This document shows, one piece after another, positions 44,450 to 56,682 of a DNA stretch of 64,000 nucleotides. Source of the stretch: Bathymodiolus brooksi (lineage: Eukaryota > Mollusca > Bivalvia > Mytilida > Modiolidae). A program made the position numbers and the translations under genes. Numbering within the stretch: position 1 is the first letter of the stretch; each line of letters begins with the position of its first letter. Below the pieces are notes generated by a model, which saw only the letters and a list, made by a program, of their open reading frames with translations, searched no databases and was not told the origin of the DNA. The stretch is taken from NCBI GenBank assembly GCA_963680875.1, contig OY804585.1, forward strand, positions 25,996,186-26,060,185, in the 5' to 3' direction.

Positions 44450-47400
44450 GCGAGAATTGCTTATCCTTCCAGAGCACCCGAGTACACCCCGGCTTTAGTA
44501 GGGTTTGTGTTTCTCAACCTTTAATTTTCAGTGTAAACTATTATAGATCATTGTTTGTCCTGTTGTCATTTTTCTTTTGGTCGTTCTATTGTTTGTTCTT
44601 CTTTGATAGATGGCCTTTGATTACCACTATTGTTTGTTCTTCTTTGATAGATGGCCTCTGATTACCACTATTGTTTGTTCTTCTTTGATAGATGGCCTTT
44701 GATTACCACTATTGTTTGTTCTTCTTTGATAGATGGCCTTTGATTACCACTGTTGTTTGTTCTTCTTTGATAGATGGCCTCTGATTACCACTATTGTTTG
44801 TTCTTCTTTGATAGATGGCCTTTGATTACCACTATTGTTTGTTCTTCTTTGATAGATGGCCTTTGATTACCACTATTGTTTGTTCTTCTTTGATAGATGG
44901 CCTTTGATTACCACTATTGTTTGTTCTTCTTTGATAGATGGCCTCTGATTACCACTATTGTTTGTCCTTCTTTGATAGATGGCCTCTGATTACCACTATT
45001 GTTTGTTCTTCTTTGATAGATGGCCTTTGATTACCACTATTGTTTGTTCTTCTTTGATAGATGGCCTTTGATTACCACTATTGTTTGTTCTTCTTTGATA
45101 GATGGCCTTTGATTACCACTATTGTTTGTTCTTCTTTGATAGATGGCCTTTGATTACCACTATTATTTGTCCTTCTTTGATAGATGGCCTTTGATTACCA
45201 CTATTGTTTGTTCTTCTTTGATAGATGGCCTTTGATTACCACTATTGTTTGTTCTTCTTTGATAGATGGCCTTTGATTACCACTATTGTTTGTCCTTCTT
45301 TGATAGATGGCCTTTGATTACCACTATTGTTTGTTCTTCTTTGATAGATGGCCTTTGATTACCACTATTGTTTGTCCTTCTTTGATAGATGGCCTTTGAT
45401 TACCACTATTGTTTGTCCTTCTTTGATAGATGGCCTCTGATTACCACTATTGTTTGTCCTTCTTTGATAGATGGCCTTTGATTACCACTATTGTTTGTCC
45501 TTCTTTGATAGATGGCCTTTGATTACCACTATTGTTTGTTCTTCTTTGATAGATGGCCTCTGATTACCACTATTGTTTGTTCTTCTTTGATAAATGGCCT
45601 TTGATTACCACTATTGTTTTTTCTTCTTTGATAGATGGCCTTTGATTACCACAATTGTTTGTCCTTCTTTGATAGATGGCCTTTGATTACCACTATTGTT
45701 TGTTCTTCTTTGATAGATGGCCTTTGATTACCACTATTGTTTGTTCTTCTTTGATAGATGGCCTCTGATTACCACTATTGTTTGTCCTTCTTTGATAGAT
45801 GGACTTTGATTACCACTATTGTTTGTCCTTCTTTGATAGATGGCCTTTGATTACCACTATTGTTTGTCCTTCTTTGATAGATGGCCTCTGATTACCACTA
45901 TTGTTTGTCCTTCTTTGATAGATGGCCTCTGATTACCACTATTGTTTGTCCTTCTTTGATAGATGGCCTTTGATTACCACTATTGTTTGTTCTTCTTTGA
46001 TAGATGGCCTTTGATTACCACTATTGTTTGTCCTTCTTTGATAGATGGTCTTTGATTACCACTATTGTTTGTTCTTCTTTGATAGATGGCCTTTGATTAC
46101 AACTATTGTTTGTTCTTCTTTGATAGATGGCCTTTGATTACCACTATTGTTTGTTCTTCTTTGATAGATGGCCTTTGATTACCACTATTGTTTGTTCTTC
46201 TTTGATAGATGGCCTTTGATTACCACTATTGTTTGTTCTTCTTTGATAGATGGCCTTTGATTACCACTATTGTTTGTCCTTCTTTGATAGATGGCCTTTG
46301 ATTACCACTATTGTTTGTCCTTCTTTGATAGATGGCCTCTGATTACCACTATTGTTTGTCCTTCTTTGATAGATGGCCTTTGATTACCACTATTGTTTGT
46401 TCTTCTTTGATAGATGGCCTTTGATTACCACTATTGTTTGTTCTTCTTTGATAGATGGCCTTTGATTATCACTATTGTTTGTCCTTCTTTGATAGATGGC
46501 CTTTGATTACCACTATTGTTTGTCCTTCTTTGATAGATGGCCTCTGATTACCACTATTGTTTGTTCTTCTTTGATAGATGGCCTTTGATTACCACTATTG
46601 TTTGTCCTTCTTTGATAGGTGGCCTCTGATTAAAACTATTGTTTGTTCTTCTTTGATAGATGGCCTTTGATTACCACTATTGTTTGTTCTTCATTGATAG
46701 ATGGCCTCTGATTACCACTATTGTTTGTCCTTCTTTGATAGATGGACTTTGATTACCACTATTGTTTGTCCTTCTGTGATAGATGGCCTTTGATTACCAC
46801 TATTGTTTGTCCTTCTTTGATAGATGGCCTCTGATTACCACTATTGTTTGTCCTTCTTTGATAGATGGCCTTTGATTACCACTATTGTTTGTCCTTCTTT
46901 GATAGATGGCCTCTGATTACCACTATTGTTTGTTCTTCTTTGATAGATGGCCTTTGATTACCACTATTGTTTGTCCTTCTTTGATAGGTGGCCTCTGATT
47001 AAAACTATTGTTTGTTCTTCTTTGATAGATGGCCTTTGATTACCACTATTGTTTGTTCTTCATTGATAGATGGCCTCTGATTACCACTATTGTTTGTCCT
47101 TCTTTGATAGATGGACTTTGATTACCACTATTGTTTGTCCTTCTGTGATAGATGGCCTTTGATTACCACTATTGTTTGTCCTTCTTTGATAGATGGCCTC
47201 TGATTACCACTATTGTTTGTCCTTCTTTGATAGATGGCCTTTGATTACCACTATTGTTTGTCCTTCTTTGATAGATGGCCTTTGATTACCACTATTGTTT
47301 GTTCTTCTTTGATAGATGGCCTTTGATTACCACTATTGTTTGTCCTTCTTTGATAGATGGCCTTTGATTACCACTATTGTTTGTTCTTCTTTGATAGATG

Positions 47401-48745
47401 GTCTTTGATTACCACTATTGTTTGTTCTTCTTTGATAGATGGCCTTTGATTACCACTATTGTTTGTTCTTCTTTGATAGATGGCCTTTGATTACCACTAT
47501 TGTTTGTTCTTCTTTGATAGATGGCCTTTGATTACCACTATTGTTTGTTCTTCTTTGATAGATGGCCTTTGATTACCACTATTGTTTGTCCTTCTTTGAT
47601 AGATGGCCTTTGATTACCACTATTGTTTGTTCTTCTTTGATAGATGGCCTCTGATTACCACTATTGTTTGTCCTTCTTTGATAGATGGCCTTTGATTACC
47701 ACTATTGTTTGACCTTCTTTGATAGATGGCCTCTGATTACCACTATTGTTTGTCCTTCTTTGATAGATGGCCTTTGATTACCACTATTGTTTGTTCTTCT
47801 TTGATAGATGGCCTTTGATTACCACTATTGTTTGTTCTTCTTTGATAGATGGCCTTTGATTACCACTATTGTTTGTTCTTCTTTGATAGATGGCCTTTGA
47901 TTACCACTATTGTTTGTTCTTCTTTGATAGATGGCCTTTGATTACCACTATTGTTTGTCCTTCTTTGATAGACGGCCTTGATTACCACTATTGTTTGTCC
48001 TTCTTTGATAGATGGCCTTTGATTACCACTATTGTTTGTTCTTCTTTGATAGATGGCCTTTGATTACCACTATTGTTTGTTCTTCTTTGATAGATGGCCT
48101 TTGATTACCACTATTGTTTGTTCTTCTTTGATAGATGGCCTTTGATTACCACTATTGTTTGTCCTTCTTTGATAGATGGCCTTGATTACCACTATTGTTT
48201 GTTCTTCTTTGATAGATGGCCTTTGATTACCACTATTGTTTGTCCTTCTTTGATAGATGGCCTTTGATTACCACTATTGTTTGTTCTTCTTTGATAGATG
48301 GCCTTTGATTACCACTATTGTTTGTCCTTCTTTGATAGATGGCCTTTGATTACCACTATTGTTTGTCCTTCTTTGATAGATGGCCTCTGATTACCACTAT
48401 TTTTTGTCCTTCTTTGATAGATGGCCTTTGATTACCACTATTGTTTGTCCTTCTTTGATTACCACTATTGTTTGTCCTTCTTTGATAGATGGCCTTTGAT
48501 TACCACTATTGTTTGTTCTTCTTTGATAGATAGCCTTTGATTACCACTATTGTTTGTCCTTCTTTGATAGATGGCCTCTGATTACCACTTTGGTATCTTA
48601 GATTTACGGCCTCTGATTACCACTTTGGTATCTTATATTTACTGCCTCTGATTACCACTTTGGTATCTTAGATTTACGGCCTCTGATTACCACTTTGGTA
48701 TCTAAGATTTACGGCCTCTGATTACCACTTTGGTATCTTTTCTTG
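44450..48745 (+). mobile_element. Family X element with a 41-bp array of about 100 units
   Basis: The head (ATTGCTTATCCTTCCAGAGC, AGTACACCCCGGCTTTAGTA, GTTTGTCCTGTTGTC) leads into the unit TTTGTTCTTCTTTGATAGAT GGCCTTTGATTACCACTATTG (41 bp) from about 44550 to 48590. Variation is mostly GTTC/GTCC and TTTGA/CTGA. A block of nine units (369 bp) is duplicated: the rare ATAGGTGGCCTCTGATTAAA occurs at about 46615 and 46984. From about 48585 the register changes to a unit of about 37 bp (GATTTACGGCCTCTGATTAC CACTTTGGTATCTTA), four copies, which then ends the element at TTTGGTATCTT. Confidence 0.95.
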
Positions 48746-48754
48746 GATTCAATG

Positions 48755-49015
48755 AAATGATGATGATGTCCACCTTATACTAGACCAACACGTAATTGGA
48801 TTTTAATAGTTAATAGTTCACTGAAACAACTGTCCGCGGGTAAACAAGTCTTGGGCATATTATCCTGATGTCGAGCAAACCAGTATTTGCTCTCACTCCT
48901 TAAACCTACTTATCAGAAAAGCAGCAAATACCTATTTTATAGTCCTTTGTTTGACCTGAACCCACGATCTATCCTTCTGCAATTTAGCTCGCTAACCATT
49001 ACACCACAGATACGA
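48755..49015 (-). mobile_element. tRNA-derived SINE, family 2
   Basis: Minus strand: GTGGTGTAATGGTTAGCGAG head, a decayed B box (GATCGTGGGTTCAGGTC), body to GAACTATTAACTATTAAAATC and CCAATTACGTGTTGGTCTAG. The open frame here is a shadow. Confidence 0.75.
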
Positions 49016-49290
49016 TATTTAACATGGTTCTGCTACAAGTTTAAGCTGTTTAGCGTTGGTATTTGTTTGTATATTTATGAACATGGTAAAATATACATTT
49101 TTTCTACACAATTACTACATAGATATTACACTTGCGTTTCTTTGCTTCGTAATACTTTAGCAGACATACTATCCATATAAGTTTATATGCCAGTAGGTAA
49201 TGTGCAAGCTGAAAATAACAAACAAATGTGTTGTTCAATCGTTTTTAAATGCTTGTTTATATATTGTTAAGTAGGTAGAAATATGTGCTA
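49016..49290. other. No gene recognised
   Basis: AT-rich spacer between the SINE and the next array. Confidence 0.4.
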
Positions 49291-49299
49291 TAAGAAAAG

Positions 49300-50052
49300 T
49301 TTTAAGATACCAAAGGGAGGTAATCAGAATCCGTAAACCGAAGAAGGACAGAAAACACAATGGCCAAAAGATACCAAAGGTGTCATCAGAATCCGTAAAC
49401 CGAAGAAGGACAGAAAACACAATGGCCAAACGATACCAAAGGTGTAATCAGAATCCGTAAACAGAAGAAGGACAGACAATACAATGGCCAAACGATACCA
49501 AAGGTGTAATCAGAATCCGTAAACAGAAGGACAGACAACACAATGGCCAAAAGATACCAAAGGTGTCATCAGAATCCGTAAACCGAAGGACAGACAATAC
49601 AATGGCCAAACGATACCAAAGGTGTAATTAGAATCCGTAAACCGAAGGACAGACAATACAATGGCCAAAATATATCAAAGGTGTCATCAGAATCCGTAAA
49701 CCGAAGGACAGACAATACAATGGACAAAAGATACCAAAGGTGTCATCAGAATCCGTAAACCGAAGGACAGACAATACAGTGGCCAAAAGATACCAAAGGT
49801 GTAATCAGAATCCGTAAACCGAAGAAGGACAGACAATACAATGGCCAAAAGATACCAAAGGTGTAATCAGAATCCGTAAACAGAAGAAGGACAGACAACA
49901 CAATGGCTAAAAGATACCAAAGGGGTAATCAGAATTCGTAAACCGAAGAAGGACAGAAAACGCAATGGCCAAAAGATACCAAAGGGGTAATCAGAATCCG
50001 TAAACCGAAGAAGGACAGAAAACACAATGGCCAAAAGAAAAAGGAGAAAAGA
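49300..50052 (-). mobile_element. Family X 3' module expanded as a 58-62 bp array, about 12 units
   Basis: On the plus strand the unit is GGCCAAAAGATACCAAAGGT, GTAATCAGAATCCGTAAACC, GAAGAAGGACAGACAATACA AT. In inverse this is ATTGTGTTGTCTGTCCTTCT, TCGGTTTACGGATTCTGATT, ACACCTTTGGTATCTT, the 3' module of family X. Units lacking one GAA are shorter. The element ends near 49290-49305 (TTAAGATACCAAAGGG). The head is missing or decayed beyond 50052. Confidence 0.9.
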
Positions 50053-50061
50053 ACAAATAAC

Positions 50062-50912
50062 GATACTAGAGGCTCAGTGGGCTGAGCCTGTGTCGCTCAC
50101 CTTTCACTCTGCTTTGAGGGAACTTTATACAGAACCTCCCATAGGTGCTTCCCACCAAGTTTTGGTCATTTGGCTAAACAGTTACAGAGAAGAAGATATC
50201 TAGAAGTCGACCAATCAGATACAAAAATGGCCTGTGGTGGTCATGTTTATTAACGGATCGGAACTAAATGAGCAATCTTTATAGATGACCTTCCAAGAAT
50301 TCTTCCTGCCAAGTTTCGATTTATTTGGCAAAGTGGTTTCAGAGAAGAATAATTTTTAGAAATCAACCAATCAGAAAAAAGAATTACATTTGGCGGCTAT
50401 GTTTGTTAACGGATCGGAACTAAATGAGCAATCTTTATAGAGGATCTTCCAAGGATGCTTCTTACCAAGTTTCGATTCATTTGGCCAAGCGGTTTCAGAG
50501 GAGAAGATTTTTTTAGAAATCAACCAATCAGAAACAAGAATGGCCTGTCGCGGCCATGTTTGTTAACGGATCGGGACAAAATGAGCAATCTTTATAGAGG
50601 ACATGATATAGATGCTTCCTACCAAGTTTCGGCTCATTTGGCCAAGCAGTTTCAGAGGAGAAGATTTAAAAAAATCGGCCAATCAGAAACAAGAATTGCC
50701 TATGGCAGCCATGTTTATCGATGGATCGGGACAAAATGAGCCATTTTTAGAGAGGACCTTCCATAGATGCGTCCTACCAAGTTTCACTTCATTTGGCAGA
50801 GGGGTTTCATGCAGAGGAGAAGATTAAAATGTGAAAAGTTAACGGACGACAGACGACGGACGCCAAGTGATGGCAAAAGTTCACTTTGTCTTTGGCAAGG
50901 TGAGCTAATAAA
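50062..50912. mobile_element. Element with GCTCACCTT/AAGGTGAGC ends and about 4-5 internal repeats
   Basis: GCTCACCTT at about 50094 and its inverse AAGGTGAGC at about 50898 flank tandem units of about 150-167 bp. Each unit carries GGATCGGGACAAAATGAGCA, ACCAAGTTTCG, CATTTGGCCAAGCGGTTTCA and ACCAATCAGAAACAAGAAT. A block ACGGACGACAGACGACGGAC GCC precedes the right end. I recall this as a widespread bivalve repeat. Open frames across it are shadows. Confidence 0.75.
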
Positions 50913-52270
50913 AAACCATAACACATACATGTAAAACAAAATATCGAGTAACATACGGATTCAATAAATGTATGTAGGTTTTTTAATATTGAAGAGTCTT
51001 CTTTAATGTGCAACATCTCAGCCTTTTTAAAATTATTTGGCTTTCCAGCCCAAAGACTCTAAATTATTTAGCTTTCCAATCTTTTGACCTTGAGCGTATC
51101 TGGTGAAGGTTATTCCTAAATGGTGTCATGCGCACTAACTTTCATATCTACGTTTTTTATTTGATTTCCGACTATATATTTTACAATTTTGGAATTATTC
51201 TTTTATATTTGTCAATGCCAAACGTCTCCCCTAGATCAATTGCATTAATATTAGATAGTTGTTGGACATACTATTTGGATATCTTCTTCCATCTAAGCAC
51301 ATTGAGTGTAGATTTACGTCAAGTAACCATTCTTTCACATTCGGAAACTTTCCACACTCGACACCAGCTCACTAACCATTACACTATCGAGACTATTATA
51401 TTTATTATTATACACTATATCCTGCTCTCATTCTGTCTAAGCAGTCAAATTGCACTGTCTGGATAATTTTTGGTAATATACAGTCACTGACAGAAACATT
51501 ATAGTTTTATGGTAGAATCTACTCCTTTCACACGTTTTGTCTGTTGAACTATGGGAAACTAGTTGTAAATCATTTCATTTCATGTTGCCAGAATATATCA
51601 AAACAGGTAATCAAGGGATAATTCATAATTGTATTATTTAATTCAAAATGAAAGCGTCCATGGATTAATGTGGTATTTCTGCAGGATATGCACAAAATTA
51701 ACACTCTATCTAAAAAATATAAATTTAATGTATATTCGGCTCCAAACTGTGAAAATGCTCAAGGAACCTCGCTTTCATCTCAGTATTGAAGCATCATACC
51801 CGTACACTTTATATGCAAAGGCACTGCAATTATGTTACATATATATATTCTAGTGACAACAATGCCAAAATACATATATTTCTTTGCAATCATACGTCTA
51901 ATTTGAATCTATTCAAAGATGCTGTTCTAACTAGTTGAACTAGGATCTAGTATGATATCCTCTTGTTTTCTGTACTAATTATATACAGGGAACCACAAAT
52001 AAGTCATTTGTTAGTTCAAACCTCAAAATGGTAAAGATCCACGTTGATGATGTAAACTTACGACATCACTATGTGTGCTTTCCATTAATGATGTCAATCT
52101 GCAGAAGTGAATCGTTCATGGTATAATTTCTATAGAAAATCTAGAAGACAATTTCTACAGAGCATCGTGGAATCGGTCCTCAGTTTTGCCAAACCAAAAG
52201 ACTATAAATGGCCATAAATCTGTTATTGCCATAAAGAACAATAAACTTTACATTTCACCAGATTGGATTA
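50913..52270. other. No gene recognised
   Basis: AT-rich. A SINE-2 head fragment in minus orientation is likely at about 51355-51400 (CTCACTAACCATTACACTAT CGA). The sequence near 51030-51110 resembles 54360-54430, a low-copy repeat. The open frames lack features. Confidence 0.4.
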
Positions 52271-52279
52271 TAAAAAGAG

Positions 52280-52655
52280 ATTGAAGAAACAAAAGGGTAA
52301 TCAGAATCCGTATATCGAAGAAGAACAGACAACACAATGGCCAAAAGAAAAAGTACATATTTACATATACACAACACATTTACATACCAAACGTAATAAA
52401 AGGAAATTGTTTACGACAATGTTTTACGACAATGTTTAGCGACATTAAAGCTGCATTTGCGGTAGTGTCTACCGACAAAATTATCATCACATCGCCATAG
52501 CAAAAATCCCCGTTGATATTAACCCGAATAATCCAGTCGTTATATTACGCTCCCGCTGGTCACTACATTTGGAGATACCAAAGGAGTAATCAGAAGCCGT
52601 AATTTGAAAAAGGACAGACAATGCAATGGCCAAAATAAAAAGGATACCTCATCTA
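52280..52655 (-). mobile_element. Two family X 3'-module fragments
   Basis: AGGGTAATCAGAATCCGTAT, CGAAGAAGAACAGACAACAC and AATGGCCAAAAGAAAAAG at 52293-52350, and GATACCAAAGGAGTAATCAG, AAGCCGTAATTTGAAAAAGG, ACAGACAATGCAATGGCCAA at 52572-52645, are single copies of the module in minus orientation. Confidence 0.8.
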
Positions 52656-55630
52656 GCGATAGAGGGCGCGGTAATATGAGGCAGGTGCAACCTGAAACGC
52701 TCCCGAAGAACAGTACTTTTTCTTCCTGTTTACAAATTATCAAGCTTAAAAATAACACTACCTAAAACTCTACATCTGAAGACTTTGGGTTTCTTACAGC
52801 AGACGATCTTTTTTCTCGTTGCATCGATCACTTTATTTGCTACTCGCGTATTGTTTATATTGGAGATAGTTTAGGTCACGTGATTTGTCTTTTAATTTAT
52901 TTCCGATTGGCAGCCATGTTGTTGAACATTTTGAAGTGCATTAGTATGTTCATACTTCTACCATTAACGCTCCCTTCGGCAGCGTATTATTCGAGTTACG
53001 TTGATATGAACAGCATATTTTTGAAACTGTATGTCATATGACCAACGTGACGTAAAGGTCACATACCTCAGAAAATTGAATTTTCGAAGTGATTTTTGTA
53101 GTTTTTAGACTGATGAAGAATATTATTTTTGATCACTGAAAGTTTCGTAGGGAGAAACACTCGTGACCCTGCCTGTCAAATAATTTGCTCCAAAAGTAAC
53201 TGTGAAACTATGTATCATTGATTTTTCCTCCTTGCGATAACCGTGGTCAAAATAATGAACAATCTGAATGTTTGCTCCGCCCACAGATATTTATACCCAT
53301 GGTCCCGGTTTAAACAAATGAAGTCTTTGCCAAATATGAAGATTGAAGTAAGTTTTATCGCCCATATAATGGGTGACGTTTTAATGTTTGAAATTTCTGG
53401 GGAGGGAGGTGCCAATTATACATGACTTGTGTTTATATTTTATTGTTTGTTCCATTATCCTATGACATTTGAAGGATGTACCTCAATATTGTTCTTTGAA
53501 TCATGTGTAGCAATAATAATAATTTACTACGGTCTTTAATTTTTGACAGTCAAGATCACGATTTTCAATGTTTGTTTGTTTTTGTTTTTTGCTTTGCTTT
53601 CTTTTTGTGTTATTAAAGAGAATGTTTTAAAAATTATCAACCTTAGAAAAAACTAAAACATAGTAAACATCTATGGTATCTAATGAACTACTGATAATTC
53701 TTATCGCTTTGCATCATTGACCTCTCACATAGTTCTACAATAACTAGGAAATATTGATCTTTAGATTGTAGTATTTTAAAGTCCTAGTCGATTTTACAAT
53801 ACTTGTGCAATGATATAATTATTTAATAGATGAATCGATTAAAAATTATATATACGGGTCTCCTTTTTGTTCAAGCTTATTTTTTGGTTATAGCAGCTAT
53901 TGACATTTACATATTCACATACCACGTGACTCTTCAACAAGGAACTTTTTTTAATCTTTGGTCTTGATCAAAAATAGAAAGGTCAAAGATTGGGGTCAAA
54001 CTTTGTTGTCAGATGAATGGTAGATAGAATATGGGTTAAATGTCTTTCTCGGCTTTTTTCTACACTATTAGAGAAAAGCTAATTATTTGGGTTGTCTGTT
54101 TGTCTTAAAATGTGTTGTTATACAACTTAATTATTTGTCCTATTAATATTGTGGAAAGGTCTATGTATATACTTGAAACAATCTCTCCTGATAAACTATT
54201 TAGAGTATAAAACTAGATAAGATGAACTCAATTTTATAAATTGCTTCCCTTCATATCCATTTTATGCGTGTGTTATTGTGTTGAATTTAACTAAGGTCAG
54301 TATCCCTAAGGCAGAGATAATCTTTGCCAATTTTGACTATTTGCTTAGGCCCTTTAATTAATTTGCTCCAAAAGACTTCTAAATTACTTGGTTTTGCAAT
54401 CTGTTGACTATAAGCGTACATAATGAAGGTTAGTTCGTGCGCACTAATCTAGATATTCTTGTTCATACAATTTGTTGATATATCTCCTCAGACTTGGCGA
54501 CGTCTACGTTAAGGGTGGTTTTACGGTATCTTCAACAATATGTCAGTCAGTATTATTAGTGAAGTGGACCAAGATATTCACATCTCTCTATACATTCAGT
54601 GATTATCACCACGGAGGCCGTGGCAACGTGTACTTTGTGCAACTTTATGTGATAACATTTGTCACTGACAGGACCGGCTTCTGGCATTCTCCAAGTACTA
54701 CCCCCCAACCCCATAAAACTGACCGCTACTACTGTTGAAGTGACCCATAACCTACCAGTTAATGTTGCTGCCGCAGACAAAAGTCGTACTCTCAAATTTC
54801 TGTGGCAGTAGACATTAATTTTACAGGTAGACGCTATAAAAAAAAACCCGTGTACTATCACGGCCATGAATGTACATGTATACCGAAAACATATTATGCT
54901 CATTTATTTTTGCATTCCACCTAAAATAAATTGGTTTCTACTGACTAATATTAACAAGATGTATACTTACACACTCCATTCTGCAAGGATGCAAGGACAA
55001 ACACAATTGTGTCTTATTGATTAACTATTCTTTTCACAATGTATTTTTGTGTGCAGTGATAACATGAATATTGGATTTTTCCCCGGAAGGAACGGTTATA
55101 TTGACATAAAATACAGACTGTTCAACTTTTCTGTGCATGTATTTATTTGCTAGACAATTTGTAATCAAACGATAATCACAAAGCTGATTTGTTTAATTAG
55201 TCTATAAACGATCACATTTTGCCCATAATTATTAGTATAGTTGACCAGTCTACGTCAAAGTCGGTGTTACAAGTCTTTATTTACTAATAGTGATGTCCAC
55301 CGCGGAATTACATTATTTAGAAACTTAATTTCGAAAATAAATATTCCTTAAGATCTATGTCAATGCCAGAGCACCGACTACTGGGCCGATGATACCCTCG
55401 GGGACTAATAGTGCACCAGAAGAGGCATCTACCAAGTGATACTGGTAGTAAAAGGGAGATCTGATTTGTGCGCATTTCTGAAATAACCTGCAGCAGGTAC
55501 ATGCACTCATCTAATGCAAAGTGGCAAAATATCTCTATTTTGCTGCACAAAAAGCTATTTAAAATGCGTTTTTGTGTTTCATTCAATTCTGCACTTCACA
55601 CATCTTATTTGTTCTCATATCCCTTTACAT
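52656..55630. other. No gene recognised
   Basis: Mostly unique AT-rich sequence. At 54490-54730 there are diverged SINE-1-like pieces (AATATGTCAGTCAGTATTAT, CATAAAACTGACCGC). The minus-strand open frame of 115 codons at 54556-54903 falls across these pieces and shows no protein family features, so I do not call it. Confidence 0.45.
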
Positions 55631-55654
55631 CATTGATATAAATTCTATTTTCCC

Positions 55655-55940
55655 GAGTTTATTGTTTGTTTGTTTGTTTGTTTGTTTGATGGTGCTTAAC
55701 GCCACTTTCAACAATATTTCAGTTATATCGTGACGGTCAGTTTTATTGGTGGAGGAAACCGGAGGACCCAGAGAAAACCACCAACCTGTCGCAAGTCACT
55801 GACAAACTTTATCACATAATGTTGTACACCTCCCCCTGATCGAGATTCGAATTCACAACATCAGTGGTAATAGGCACTGATTGCATAGGTAGTTGTAAAT
55901 CCAACTACCATACGATCACGGCCACGACGTCCGAGTTTAA
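55655..55940 (-). mobile_element. SINE family 1 with (CAAA)n tail
   Basis: The minus-strand tail GTTGAAAGTGGCGTTAAGCA CCATC is followed by seven CAAA units (plus-strand TTTG run, about 55662-55688). The body has GTGATAAAGTTTGTCAGTGA, and the B box is decayed (GTGAATTCGAATCTCG). A simple tail of this sort marks retrotransposition. Confidence 0.8.
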
Positions 55941-55944
55941 GTTT

Positions 55945-56670
55945 TTTTTTCATTATCAATATCAGTGACTGTTTTATCATATATTTCCTCAATTTAAACC
56001 ATAATATTTCCATAATAAAATAAAACTGGGTCTTTGGTCGTTTTATTACTTGAATAAAAGTACCCTTAGTTTATTTAAATTGGACATCGTTTTTACTTTG
56101 ACCTACTAGTTCCAACAAACGCTTCTTTGCCTCATGCTATGGAAACTGTAGTGAGTTCATAATCATCCTTCACTGCGTTATGTATATATAGCTTAAACTC
56201 TGAGAAACAAAATGTCCATATATCGATTAATTGATAAAAACAAGTCATTGAAAGTAACAATTCATCTAATAACAATAGCATATCCATTACTATTGATACC
56301 AATACTATAGAGTAAATATCAAATTTTAAAATGATATTAAACAACGTAAAATAGGTCACAATATAAAGCAGTTCAAACAATATATATATAATTCAATTGT
56401 GTTAGAATTAGATTTTTTTTTATACATTGTAGCACCAATCGCTAATTAGCCTTATGTCCTGCGCCCTAGACCATGTCTCGTAAGGCGAATCTAGTCATAG
56501 ACATAATACATGTATTTATTAGTTTTATTATTGTAATTTGACAGAAACTTTAATATGTTGTATAGGATGACGAAGAAATCACCATACAGTCACAGGAAAT
56601 AAAGTATATAATACAAACGTCTAAACAGGTGACAATCATACAATATATCTCCCTCACTTGATTTCAAATT
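55945..56670. other. No gene recognised
   Basis: AT-rich. The minus-strand open frame at 56132-56380 is hydrophobic, but has no splice sites or family features that would support it. Confidence 0.4.
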
Positions 56671-56682
56671 ATCTTTGAAATC

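Noticed and set aside
54556..54903. 115-codon minus-strand open frame
   Set aside because: Overlaps decayed SINE-like sequence, no recognisable domain, no splice sites.
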